From positions 468,462,008 through 468,526,007 of the forward strand of contig NC_081405.1 in NCBI RefSeq assembly GCF_030272615.1: DNA of 64,000 nucleotides. The letters run 5' to 3'. Each line of letters starts with the position of its first letter. Positions within the stretch are counted from its first letter, which is position 1. Below are positions 21,089 to 33,012 of this stretch, one piece after another. This DNA is from Cryptomeria japonica. Its lineage: Eukaryota; Streptophyta; Pinopsida; Cupressales; Cupressaceae. Under the pieces are notes generated by a model. That model saw nothing but the letters and a program-made list of their open reading frames with translations. It was not told where the DNA came from and ran no database searches. Position numbers and translations under genes: made by a program.

Positions 21089-23557
21089 ATGATGTCAAAT
21101 AACATATACAAACTCCCATCAGAGCAAGAATCATATAGGCTACAAAAAAATGGGTGTGTCTACAAAAAAATATCTGATCCAACAAAAAGAATATCTAGCT
21201 CTGGGCCTCTCCCTCATCGCCTAGTGGAGGAGGAGGAGCCTGATGACTGGGATCCTGTCGAGGTGCGCAAACTCCCTCTGAGCATGCCATATACTGTGAA
21301 TAGGGGATCACCTGCTACGCTACTGGAACTGCCATGCTATATGTTGCAACATAGTAGGTTGCCCTGCTATTTTGATGCAAAACCTCTTATTGGAGGGTGT
21401 CTCACTCCGCTCTCATTGCCACAACCTAATGATCATGCTTTGCTCTCAGTTCTGTAAGCTGATGATCTTGCTTAGCCCTCACCTCTACAAGTTTCCGGTC
21501 TCGCTCTACCAGCTGAGTCTGAGCCACTGTCAACCATGACTGTAGCTCTGCAAGACATGCTCTCATTGACCACCCTGTATCAGTCCCTTGCTCTCTCACC
21601 GACTCTCCACCCCTATCTCCACCTCCAGTACCACCCTGCTTGTCCCTCCCCTGCCAGACCTCTCTCAGAGCTGCTCGTTCCTCCTCAGCTCCACCCAATC
21701 TCACTCCTACTCTCCCAAGGGATCCACCCTCACCACTCTGCTATCCAACCTCAGCTAGAACCCTACTGCTACTAGCACTAGGATCACCTCCTATCCACCT
21801 CGGAGCCTTGGCTCTCTATCCCTATCGTGGCGTGAGAGCATCATCCTCAATATCCTCTATACAAGGCACCTGATCACCCATATCTATAAACCTAGGAAAA
21901 GGATGCTACTAGAACCACTCTCTGTATTGGGGAAATACCCCTGCATTCGCAACATCATCTCTATAGTCTCATCTGAGGCATTGTAGACTAGTCAGCTCCT
22001 GCATAGCTAAGGCATAGGACAACCGTGGAGACCATCCCTGTCTCTCCTCATCCACATAATGCACATAAGCTGTATACTCTTGCAAGATCCCTTGAGGCCG
22101 GCCATACTGCCTCATCACCCGTGATACGATGAACTGCTCAACAATGGTCTGCGATCTACCAATAAGAGGGCGAGAAACAAAAAGGTCCCTACGAACCAGC
22201 CACCAGTCATCCCATGGCTCCAAACCTCTGTAAGGTCTCCACACTATGGCTATCAAATTGTCTAACTTCCACCACCAAAAATCTGTCTTGCCCAGATGGG
22301 GCCGTGTGACATAACTGACATACCTATATATAATCGGCTGCCCAAGCTATCTACTGTCATCTACTATCGACTGACAAACTGGGAGATGCTCCCAAGCCCA
22401 AACCTGCAAAATGAATACACCAGCATCCATGCTCCTGCCATCTCTATATACAATCTCATGAATCTCGCGATACATGTGAGCCAATGAGCAAGAACCCCAA
22501 CCTAGTCTCTGAGGGGTCTCCATCAATCTCATTAGCATCCTGCCCCAACCACATTGGAAACCCTACTGCCCTCTATCTAGCATCAAAAAACAATCGATAA
22601 ATCCTGCTAGAACACATGACAGAGGAAACTCCTCACTATATCTGCTCATCATAATGTCCCAACTAATGGAACGGGTCAAAATGTCAGGATCCCTTAAGAC
22701 ATGCCTCACTACCCGTAATCCTGGAAGCTGTCTTGAATCATAATCCACCTTATCCCCAACAAAAGGGATATAGAGGATCCTATATATCCTCGGGAGTGAT
22801 AGTCAACTCCCCCGCTGGAAAACAAAATGTGTTATGCTCTGAATGGAATCTCTCTACCAACACTGTGAGCATACCGTGATTCACATAGATATCTGGTATA
22901 CTAAGAAGATGAGTCAAACCACACAAGTCAATATGAGCCTGATCAATCTCTGATAAATGTTGAACTAATGCCATGGTAGGAGGATAAACACATCTGAAAA
23001 GAATAGGAGGTAATAGAACCTGCAAAACACAACAACGAAGCATCATAAAACATTCCAAATAAGCCTACAAGAGAAGTAAAACATCACGATAATCCAACTA
23101 AGTCAAATGTAAAATCAAAATTTCACGTTTAGACCTTAAAAAATTCTCACTGTTTCCCAAATGACAAAACAAAGAAGGGCAGCATCTTGTATGAGTTAGG
23201 ATTGACCTTCATACGATAAAACATCCTCAAATGATAATTTATTAGACCTCGCACGACAAAATGGTCTTTTTATAGACATGTCGTACGAAACAAGGGTAGG
23301 GCTTGAATGACAATTCTAATGGCCTTAAATGAAAAAAGAAATTTTAACAGTCACTCGTACGAGACAGAATCCTGTCTCACATGATAAACCATAAAACCCG
23401 ACCCCAAACATGCAAAAAACTTGAAAAATGAGCAAAAAAATTGAAAATTGAAAACATAAAGAGGCTTAAGATCGATCACTTACCATTGGCTCATAGTTTT
23501 GGGTTGATTATGACATCTCTGGTGCTCGAATCGATGCGCACGAGTAGGGACCACCAT
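21089..23557 (-). pseudogene. Plant mobile domain (PMD) gene, antisense inside the Tat element
   Basis: Minus-strand frames give a PMD protein: GLTHLLSIPDIYVNHGML, VERFHSEHNTFCFPAGELT, LPGLRVVRHVLRD, then GWGSCSLAHMYREIHEIV, GVFILQVWAWEHLP and WRPYRGLEPWDDWW. A C-terminal coil with QDHQLTELRAKHDH follows. PMD proteins (MAIN-like) occur both as host genes and as transposon passengers. The sequence suggests a short first exon (ATG 23557, donor GTAAGT at 23483-23478) and an intron to a TTTTGCAG acceptor ending at 23020. The exon phases miss by one base, so an indel or a different start is needed. A frameshift near 22775 and stops near 22560, 22345 and 21967 show decay. Confidence 0.72.
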
Positions 23558-23630
23558 TTTTCTTCTTAGAAGGCTTTTTGAATTTTCAAACTTGGAGGGT
23601 TAAAATGATTTGAAAATGAAACTTTCGTCC

Positions 23631-23640
23631 CATATATAGC
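23631..23640 (-). promoter_or_regulatory. Candidate TATA box of the PMD gene
   Basis: The minus strand reads GCTATATATG about 75 bp upstream of the candidate ATG at 23557, a normal plant distance allowing a ~45-nt leader. No other promoter motif was identified. Confidence 0.4.
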
Positions 23641-24149
23641 CAAAACCCTAATTTTTCAACTTGCTCCAATGGACATGAAAATTGTACCCTTAGCTAATTC
23701 GCCCATTCTGATTCCATTTTCAGAATCAAAATTAAAATTCGAGATCATTTTGCTAGTCAATTTCACAATTTGGACCACTTAGCATTCTTTTCATCAAATA
23801 CTCATTCTTTCTTCAAATTGCGCTCAATTTCAAATGCTAAATCTGAATATCAATTTCAATTCTACACATCAATTCTACACAACAACTTTGCGCTCAATTT
23901 CTTATCAATCAACACCAAATCTTCAAAAAATTCCTTAGGATCAATTTATGCTCAAATAACTTATTATCACCAACAATTGCCTATCATGTACCCTCACTGT
24001 CTTTCAATTTCGCTCCTGAGGGGGCATACTCATGACCTTATGACATCATATCTCACAAGTCGAGAATTTTTTTTTTTTATATATCTTCATCAAAAGTTGA
24101 GCAAAAATATTTTCAACTAAAGAAAATCAATTCTTATTTGCTAAGAGGC

Positions 24150-24610
24150 AACTCAACTCCATCACTTCACATCAAGTTGAGATCTCTCGATCATCTGAAT
24201 TGAATTAATCACTAGGGGCATACCAGTTTCATCACTTCAAATCAAGCTGATATTTACCTTTTTCTGAATCAGTCTCTTAATGTTAATCAGTTTTATCGCT
24301 TTACATCAAGCTGATTATTTGTTTAAACTCAATCAATAGTTTAAAGAGTATCTTTGATCACACTCAATCTAAGCAGGTGTTCAGTATTCATCACTTTGGA
24401 TAAAGCTGGACAGTTTATCTTTGCTCACCGTATCTTGATCAATCAAGTTCAAGATCGATTTTTATCATCACTCACTGTGTCTAGTTCAATCAAGTTCAAG
24501 TTCGGTATCTTTTGTTTTCTATCATTCCTAATTTCAATCAAGTTCGGGATCAGTATCACTTTAATCAAACTTCATTCAGCTTTGTCGCTTCAAATCAAGC
24601 TAAACACCTT
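24150..24610 (+). repeat. Degenerate tandem repeats before the Tat 3' LTR
   Basis: A core like ATCACTTCAaATCAAGcTGA recurs near 24161, 24231, 24294, 24389 and 24582, spaced about 60-190 bp apart. Diverged GATCAATCAAGTTCAAGATCG-like words lie between. Copies are too diverged to fix an exact unit. Confidence 0.5.
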
Positions 24611-24704
24611 GCTCTTCATCTGGTTTGTGATCAATCAAGTTCAAAATTGGTATCTCCTAGACATCACATATTCTTTGAACCAACGCGCTGCTTGCACATT
24701 AATT

Positions 24705-24718
24705 CAAAGAGGGGCAAA
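24705..24718 (+). promoter_or_regulatory. Tat element polypurine tract
   Basis: The sequence caaagaggggcaaa lies directly before TGTAATACCC, the LTR start. Confidence 0.8.
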
Positions 24719-25825
24719 TGTAATACCCTAAAAATGGTCATCTAAACCATGGGACCCTAATCTCGACAACATCACCAAGGTCCTAACCAAAGGAAATTAA
24801 ATCAATCTTGAGCACATTATTAATTCTTTAATCATCAAATATCACATGGCAAATCAATTACTCAATATTAATTAAATATTTATTTAATTAATTGAATCAT
24901 TTCCAAGAATATCATTTTGATCAATTATCCTATTTTAATTTATTAAATATCCTTGCATATTTAATTAATTAATAAATTTGCCATTTAATCATGCAAAAGG
25001 AATTAATTTATTATAAAAGAAGAATTAATCACAAAGCAAGAGTTGAATTGAAAATAAAATAAAAGAATTGAATTGAGAACTTGAAATTTAGAACTTGAAA
25101 TTAGAAAAGCAATTAATTGAATTATGAATTATTCTCTAAAATTGAAACTCAAAGCTTTTTAAAAAAAGAAGTTCAACTGCATTGAAAAGACTCTTTTCTT
25201 GAATAAATAAAAGAATTATCTATTTTTATCACAAATGCATGGAATTAATTTATTATTATTTCCAATGCAAATTGGACTTCTAATTTGAATGCATTTTAGT
25301 TAAACTATAATTGGAATCTATCTCAAGGTTAACTAAACCTAATTTCTCAATTATTTTCAATTAATCCTAAATTGAGATTTTTTCATCACCTCTCTTGAGA
25401 ATTCTCTATAAATTCAGTCTTTAGCTCTCATTTCAATTCACCCCAAAGATTTTTTGAGAACACGCTTGGAGATTATTATCACGCTAATTTCACACTGGAG
25501 TCATTGAAGATAATTGTTCTTTTTAGATTATTTGCATCCATATTTAGTTTTACTCACCCATATTGCTTGAATCCATATTGCTTGAATTGATTATTGCTTG
25601 AATTATTCATCCATCATGCATCCATATAGTTTATATCATATAGATTAAATCCTTTGTCTTGGTGCAGTCTAGTCACCGGTATTGCTTATAAAAAATCTGA
25701 GAGCAATCTTATACTCGCATCTTTTAGAAGGCAATTAGTCGCTTTGTTATGGTTTATTATTGATTGATTATTATTTACTAACCATACATGTAATGACTTA
25801 ATTGAAGTGTTTTGCTTGCAGCTAC
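24719..25825 (+). repeat. Tat element 3' LTR
   Basis: It starts TGTAATACCCTAAAAATGG after the polypurine tract. The right end is taken at ...GCAGCTACA because LINE ORF1 sequence begins at once beyond it; an end at 25820 (...GCTTGCA) is equally possible. A TATA-like CTATAAAT at 25406-25413 lies about 690 bp into the LTR. The partner LTR is outside the window, so the boundaries rest on motifs only. Confidence 0.7.
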
Positions 25826-26900
25826 AGACCCTTTTTCACACACACAAGAAGCACCTTTGGCAACGAAAGGAGAGACCCTCATTATCTAGTGGTTGATTCC
25901 TTGACCTATCCCCAACCATCAAAACCACATCCCTGGGAAGGGGAAAATATAGAATGACCCATGGAATAAATCACATCATCAACCTTCAAGAAGCTTCCAA
26001 TGGAGTTACTGATGGCCTCGAAACAAGAAGGCTCCCAGAAATGGAGGGGAAGTTTGGGATGCAGACCCAAACTATACGAACAATCAGAGATTTAGTAAGG
26101 GGGTTGAAGGAAGGAGTTCAAGGCTTAATAGAGGGAGAGTGATCCCTCCAAGCCCACAACTTTCCTAGAACCAAATCACGATCATGAGCAGAGTTAAAAC
26201 AAGAAATGAAAAATCCTTTAGCACAAGGAAAATGCTCAATACCATGAGCAACTAAAGGCTTCCAAGAATCACACACCCAATGATGCAAGTTCGAAGAGAA
26301 GGCCAAAATCTAGTAAATCTGTAGACCAAAGCACTGTGTAGATAGAAGTCAACATTTTCCACAACCTCCTTGCCACAAACCACCACAAGGGAGGTCTTGG
26401 CACAAGAAAGAGGATGAATACCTTTGTGAGAAGAAACAATAGATCTAGCCACATGAGCAAAGCTTTGCCCAACAATAGGGGGAGGAGGTTTGGGAACCAC
26501 ACCATCGCCAACGTTCACAACAATAGAAGGCCAACACCAATGTTTAAAGAAATAGAGCCAACATCCAAACCATCAACAGATAGAATAGAGGGCTTGGTAG
26601 AATCCCCAGGAAGCATAGCCCTAGGTAGAGAAGAAAACCCAGTCCTCACATCGCCAATGATGCCCGTAATAGAGAGGGTGCATCCATCAGTGCAGAAACT
26701 AGAACTAGGGGATGTGGGTGCAGAAGAGTCTGTACCCACACTAGTAACACCACTGATGCAAGGAGGAAGTTGAGGGAAATTGATGAAAGAGGCCACACCT
26801 AGTGGGAAGGACCCACCGGCACCAGAAACACTCATGTCCACCCTAGACACAGTCGCATGACCCACATAAACTCACACGAAAGGCACAATGGATAAGATGC
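25826..26900 (-). pseudogene. LINE ORF1 fragment (DUF4283-type)
   Basis: Read on the minus strand from about 26865: PPIVGQSFAHVA, then a DUF4283 nucleic-acid-binding region (LVYRFTRFWPSL, GIEHFPCAKGFFISCF, DRDLVLGKLWAW), an IVWVCIPNFP-like strand, and the start of a zinc knuckle (GLSFRCQRCF) near 25850. Frame changes occur near 26300 and 26120. In plant L1 elements this protein coats the LINE RNA. The zinc knuckle is cut off where the Tat LTR begins, so the LINE was probably split by the Tat insertion; its remainder would be left of the window. Confidence 0.7.
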
Positions 26901-27009
26901 AGGCATGAGCAAAGGCAATGGGAAAGTTGTAGGTAGAATTTGCCAAGGTAACAGTCACCTTGCAAGTGGGAGAACCCATTTCATCCTTCCAATTTGTTGC
27001 TATCTCTAA

Positions 27010-27460
27010 AAATTAACATAATTATGGCTTTCTTGATAATGTATCAACCACTATATTCATTTTCCCCTTTAAAAATTCAATGTCAAAATCATAGGTTTGG
27101 AGTGTGATAACCCATTTTTGTTGCCAATCATTGAGATCCTTCTAATTTAGGAAGTACTTGAGGATATTATGATTAGTTTTAACAATGAATCTCCCTCCCA
27201 CAAGGTGTTTTCCAAATTTAGACAAGAGATGCATTATGTCCCTCCTTATCATATGCATGGAGTAGCTCCTCTCACCTCCTTTTAAATTATCTCAAATGCA
27301 ATTGGGTGTTGGTTTTTGCATTAGGACAACCCTAATACATTCACCTATAATATCACACTCAAGCTCAAATGACGTAGAAAAATCTTGACATGTGCTCATC
27401 AAATTCTTGAAGTGATCAAAATATTGTTGCATTGATTCAGACCAATTCAACTCTCACATC
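27010..27460 (-). pseudogene. Gypsy RNase H fragment
   Basis: The minus strand reads FELECDIIGE, IRVVLMQKPTPN, GRFIVKTNHNILKYFL, WQQKWVITLQTYDFDIEF and KGKMNIVVDTLSRK. This is the classic end of a Gypsy RNase H with one or two internal stops. No LTR or neighbouring domain was found. The Asp of the usual ECDASGEG motif is kept, but the following residues have drifted. Confidence 0.78.
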
Positions 27461-27949
27461 TCAATCATTTTTTGCATTAATAATACATTAAACTAGATGA
27501 GACTATTGGACAGTTATACTATGGTGTTTTATTTATGGATAAATGTGTGTGTGAATAGTAATTAGATGTTATTTGTAAAATGCATGAAATTGAGATTAAA
27601 ATGATGATGCATTATTATGTTGCAAGTACTTTCAATTATAATTACAATTTTCTGGACTACCTTATTAACAAAAATATGAATGCAAATGAGTACAGGAATA
27701 GGTTGAAGGCAAGAAAATGGTTGAGGTAGAGATGACCTAGCCATTTGGCACTAGTTGGCATGATGGAAATCCTACACACACATAGTTACATTCATACTAC
27801 ATTTTTGAATGATTATGTTATGCATTATCTCTTGCAAATAATTTAAATGATGATTATTTAAGTGACAAATGTTAGCTTATAGATATGAGACTTCTTCTAC
27901 GATATATTCATTTTGAAGATAAATAGGACTTAGGAAAAATAAAGAATAA
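27461..27949. other. AT-rich stretch, nothing recognised
   Basis: No coding similarity, repeat boundary or RNA gene was seen between the Gypsy RNase H fragment and the LINE1 start. Confidence 0.5.
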
Positions 27950-28610
27950 TTTTCTATTATATATAGTCTCAGAGGAAAGTTTTTGAATAGCATCCCATCT
28001 TTGGTTTCAGGAGAACAAAATAGGTTGCTAATCACTAGCTTCTTTATAAAAGAAATGAAGGAAGTATTATTTCAACTACACCCTAATAAGGCACTAGGCT
28101 TGGATGGATTTCCAACATTTTTCTTTCAGAAGTGTTGGGACATCTTAGGGAAAGACGTCTTTGAAGCTATTGAATATTTAAGAGACTTTGGTAATCTTAT
28201 AAAAGAAATTAGCAATATTTTTTTAGCTCTAATTCCTAAGAAATATTTTGTCACCTCTTTGGATGGTTTTAGAACTATCTCCCTGTGTAATACCTTTTAC
28301 AAAATACTAACAAAAACATGGCAAACAAACTTAAGAGAATATTGTCAGATACAAAATCAAAAGAACAGTCAAGTTTTGTCCTAGTAAGATCTATCATAGA
28401 TGGAGTTAAATAATTGCTCAATAAGAAATCCACTCAATTCAAAAAGTTAAATCATTAGTAATGATGATTAAAATTGATATTAAGAAGGCAGAGATTTTTA
28501 TTCAAAGTCATGGAGGCTTTTGGTTTCTCAAAAGGTTGGCTAGATTGGATGTGTAATTAGATTGATAGCCCTTACTTTTTAGTTTAATTGACGAGTCTCT
28601 AGAAGGTTTC
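27950..28610 (+). pseudogene. LINE1 reverse transcriptase, first part
   Basis: Plus-strand frames read MKEVLFQLHPNKALGLDGFP, TFFFQKCWDILGKDVF, FLALIPKKY and FRTISLCNTFYKIL, the typical N-terminal palm of plant L1 RT. They continue with frame breaks to a region equivalent to VLINGSPKGFF at 28610. There the sequence is cut by element C, and the next residues resume at 33470. The endonuclease and ORF1 are absent, so the copy is 5'-truncated near 27950. Confidence 0.82.
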
Positions 28611-31600
28611 TGTAGAGCCCCTCCCCGATCAAGCTCTGGTTAACTCAGTTGACCATGGTTGACCTTACCAATAAATGCTATAATTCAATAGGATGGGCTA
28701 TGTTAGATGGATAGATTGGTGAGAAAAGTAAGTGAACTAGGTTATAGAATCATTTCACCTTGAGGTGTAAATTTTGATGTGTTATGGATACATAACTTTA
28801 TATGATTCTAGAATAGGATAACTTTGAGACGATGAATGTCATTATTGGATTTGTAGGACTTTACTATGATGATAGAAATAGGATGCATGTCTTATGTATG
28901 GATCAAAATTATGAGGATTATGAGAATTGCTTATGTGGATTTATTTAGATATAAGATATATCGATTTGTTTAAATGTAAATTGTATGCAGAGTGTTTGAT
29001 GTGTATTCTTATTCATGTGTTTAATATTATATGAGGTTATTTGGAATTACTAATGTGTAATTGAGATGCACAGGAAAATTATCCATGTGACCATGGAAAC
29101 ATTATGGAGAACCAAACCTAGACCTATGTACGTTTGTAAAACCAGGGGTTGTCTATTTGGAGAGACAACACCCCGTATGTATTGTATTTTATTTGTAATA
29201 GTAAATGATGCATGTGTGTTGAATTTTATTTATTGATTTATTTAAATCCAATAAGAGATAAATTTCATGTGTAATTTTGTAATGTATTTTATTGTGTCAC
29301 TTGACACATGTGTTGATTTATGTCTTGAATTTTGACTTGTCTCTTGAAGGGAGTTGTTTCAACCATAGCTTTTTCAAACATTTGAATGTGGTTCTAAATT
29401 TTCCTTGGGTAGAGAGTCTTTGGAGTGGTCAACTCAGGTTTGACCCGAAAGTTAACTTCAGATGGGTTTATAAGGGGTCAAATGGACTCCTAGGGGTAGT
29501 TTAAAGGTGTTTCCTAAAGTCCATAAGGTATACCTATGGGTTAGGAGTATTTTTAGGCATGTGTCTACTCCCATGTGACTGTTTAGTCACCTCAAAAAGT
29601 GGGTTTCCTAAGGTGAGCGAAAATTGAAATTAGAAGGTGCCATCTAGGTTAGATAACTTTCCTTTTGATGTGAGATCTTTTTCCCACTTTCTTTTACTTT
29701 TCCCTTTTCAGTTTTAGAAACCTATGAGAACTCTCACTGAGGTCTTTTTAGGCAAGAATGAGAGACTTTGGGGGTAATCACCCACTCTCCATTTTTTGGA
29801 GACTATGCATTTTGAAAAGTTAGTTTTTGGATTCGAAATTTGGCTAAGTGTAGAAGGGAGAATTGTGGATTTGGGTTGCTCATCCTCAAACTAGTTCTAG
29901 CATACCTTTGGGCAGATTGAAGGTTGGTTCATCTCCTTTCTTTTTATGTTGCCTGTCTATGTTGGAAAGTTTGGTTGTATGTGAAAGTGATTCTCTTGTA
30001 TTTCCTTTTGTGAAAATTATTATTATGCGATCTGTCTTTTACTTTCTTGTATGCATTTTTCTGTGTTTTGGGAGTAACCAAGGCCTTCTACTCTTGGGAG
30101 AGTAGGATGGTCTTGTAGGTGGTAGAAGTTTGATAGCCCTCGAGTGAGAGACTCTCTTTATGAGAGCAAACTCAAGGGGTGTATATGTGACCCTTGCTAC
30201 ATGGCCTGGTTTGTGCATTTGGGGGTCATAAGGGGAGAAAGTATGGCATGAATGCCTTGGGGGGCATAAGGAATGTGGGGTTAATGAACTTATGATATAT
30301 ATTTGATGCCATGAGGTGGCTTGTGATCTACCATTCTTGCAGTCTCCTCAGGGTATTTGGTCCACTACCACCCATGTAAAATCATCACATTTTGTGATGG
30401 AGTGTAGCCTTGGTTGGGAAAGTGTTTGCTATATGTTTTTTCCTTGCTTGTTGTGCTTGCATGTTTGTAACCTGTCTAGGGCTTGGTTCTCTAAGCTCGG
30501 GGTTGGCTTTTAGTAAGCCTAGGCTAGGAGGTGAGCACTCCATGGTCAAAACCTTATGATTTATTTGTAGGTTGCTTGGAAAGAAAAGAAAAAGACAAGT
30601 TTGAAAGTTGCTGGTTTTTACTTGATTTGCAGAAAAAGATGAGGGAATGGGATATCATATTTTAGTTGCAGCAATGTAAAGGAAAAGATATATGTTGTAT
30701 TTATTTTGAAAAAGAAATGCATTCATTTTATTTAAAGTCCTCATTTAATAGAAATGAAAGACTAGATGGGTATCTCACCCCTATGTAATGTTGACTATCT
30801 TGTATTCTAAGTATTCTTTGAAAGAAAAGTATTGTTTTGTCTCAAAATGAAATGTTTATGTTGGATTTTAAGTTTTGTATTGTTCTTGAAATGATGTTTG
30901 TTGCATTCATGTTATTTTTGAAAATAAAGGTTCATTTTATCTCTTTATGCATATTGAAATAATGGAAATGAGAGAAGTAGTAAGCTTGCATGTTAGTAAG
31001 AGAAAAGTAAGCAATTTTATTCCCATTTACAAATTATGGTTAAAAAGATTTAAATTGTCTATCTCTAAGCAATATTTCAAATGATTCCTAGTCTAATATA
31101 GTTGCTATTAAAATTTATTAAATTCTGTCACTTCATTTATTTGCAGTAAATAAACCTAGAAGTAGTAATCCATCTATAAAGTTAGCAACTAGATCGTCCA
31201 AAGAAAGGAAGAAATACATTATTTAAGTCTATTAGTTTAGAGAGCTTGTTGTTATGTGATTTAAAAAAAATATACATGCCTCAGGCCTAAGAGAATACCT
31301 TGCCTTCATACTACCATGGTTAGTTTTAAAGAAAAGAAAAGAAATATGGCTAGACCTAATGTCCCATATTAAATAAATAATATAAAGATAAAATCTATTA
31401 TATGCGCAATAGATTTATGCCTAGATTTAAATGAATAAATGAAAAAAAATATATGACTATTGCTATGCTGCCATTTATTTTATTTAATTCTTGCAAGTTA
31501 AAAATGACAATATTCATCTATGTAAAATTCTTATTAATCCTATCCTTGATTTAACCAATGAAAGATTATATATAGATAAATATATATATTTATATTTTTT

Positions 31601-31681
31601 TTATGTAAAAAAAAAAGTAAAAAAAAAAAGAGAGATTTTTTTTGTTGTTAATAAAAAAGGGGGAGCCTCGGCACCCCCCGT

Positions 31682-31842
31682 GCTGTGGGTGGTGGCCGCA
31701 ACCGCACTGTGGGCTGCAACCCATAGACGGGGAGGCTTTGACCCCCCTCTGTGGGCGGCGCCCCACAACAGCGGTAGCGGTCGTGCTACGGGCCGCGTCC
31801 CATAGTAGCGGCCAAGGCCACACTGTGGGCCGCGACCCACAG
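31682..31842. repeat. GC-rich array of short hairpins in element C
   Basis: At least four inverted repeats of the form CTGTGGGC-n-GCCCACAG start at 31707, 31749, 31786 and 31823, about 37-42 bp apart. The last, 31823-31842, has a perfect 7-bp stem. A degenerate fifth copy may precede them at 31682. The patch stands out sharply from its AT-rich surroundings. Confidence 0.7.
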
Positions 31843-32307
31843 GCACGACTGCGGCCGTCCCTGTGGGGAGCCCACGCAGCCCCCATGGCACCCTCCACCG
31901 CCACCACTTGCACGTAGACCCTTTTCCCCGTGGCTCCTGTGTGAAGATTCACCTTCCTCTCGTACCTTGCAATAACAAACACACACCACACAAACAGCTT
32001 AGGGTTTTTTTGATGGCATTTCCAAAAATAAATAAAAGAAAAAGATTTACATCATAAGCAACCCTAGCCCAATTTCAGGTTAGGGTTTGCACAATAAATA
32101 AATAAATAAATAACTCATGAAGAAAGAAAAGGGGGGGAAACCCTATTTGAATTTTGAAATAGGGTATTCCATGTTTACTTGGGTATTAATAGATTAAATT
32201 TAAATTTGTAAATTTGTATGAATTTAAGTTGTTATAAATATATGTACATTTTAAATGTTTATATATTTGAATTTCTACGAGTAAACTTAGATATGGTAAT
32301 TTCAGAA

Positions 32308-32332
32308 TTATATATATATATATATATATATA
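32308..32332. repeat. AT dinucleotide microsatellite
   Basis: An uninterrupted TA repeat of about 12 units lies inside element C. Confidence 0.9.
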
Positions 32333-32928
32333 TGTGTGACATATACGCTATACGTAAGCGTATAGGTAGGTATATATACATTTATACAATCATTGTAAGA
32401 TTAAGTTGAAAATTAAAGGGGTGTAATTATTTTATTAACGTAAATTTAATAAGTGTCTTGTTGGTATTTTGACCTTAGGGGATTATTTATTTGGTCAACA
32501 TTAACCAGTGTTATAAAGCAAATGCTATTAAAGGTCATTTTACCCTCTAAGCGAATTTTAAACACAGTATAGTTAATGCTCATTAAATATTAAGTTGTTA
32601 ATAGTAAAAACAAATAAAAAAATAATAGATTTGATATAATTAATGCTTCGTGTAATTAAAAGATTAATTGAGATTAATAATATCTCGTGTTAACTAATTT
32701 AGAGATTTGTGCTTAATGAATTTATATATTTATTAATTGGTGAGATAATAATAATTTCTTTGGAAGAGGATATCATGGTGGAATTATATATATTCGAAAA
32801 TAAGTCCAAGACCTCGATCTTGCGAACTCATTTAGCCTAGGTGGAATCTTATACTAAATAAAGCAATTAACATTTTAATGTTTGACACTTCAATTTTCTT
32901 TTTCTCAATTAATTAATATTAGTATGTT

Positions 32929-33012
32929 AAAATAATATTAATAGTTAATTTATAGACGGAAGATTTAATCAAAATAATATTAATAGTTAATTTATAGACG
33001 GAAGATTTAATC
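32929..33012. repeat. Perfect 42-bp tandem duplication
   Basis: Two identical, directly adjacent 42-bp copies lie at 32929-32970 and 32971-33012, each ending TATAGACGGAAGATTTAATC. They are inside element C and probably arose by recent slippage or unequal exchange. Confidence 0.95.

Larger units (their letters stand above)
15256..25825 (+). mobile_element. Tat-lineage Gypsy element, 5' part outside the window
   Basis: The element contains a linker with SMYPYP, a pol in the order RT, RNase H, second RNase H, integrase (Gypsy order), a long 3' spacer holding an antisense PMD gene, a polypurine tract and a 3' LTR starting TGTAATACCC. Two RNase H domains and a long 3' non-coding region are typical of the Tat/Ogre group. 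The 5' LTR and gag are not visible; they should lie left of the window, beyond the nested Copia insertions. The right LTR end abuts LINE ORF1 sequence (25826-26900), which suggests that LINE as the original target. Confidence 0.85.

Noticed and set aside
21089-21457. 122-aa plus-strand frame (with polar repeats)
   Set aside because: It is the antisense reading of the C-terminal part of the PMD gene.
26414-26773. 119-aa plus-strand frame
   Set aside because: It is antisense to a LINE ORF1 with DUF4283 motifs, which is the better explanation.
31590-31991. Minus-strand 133-aa and overlapping frames in element C
   Set aside because: They are explained by the GC-rich hairpin array. Three frames are open together and encode its repeats.
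32308-32332. TA run as a promoter
   Set aside because: It is a simple dinucleotide repeat with no gene downstream.
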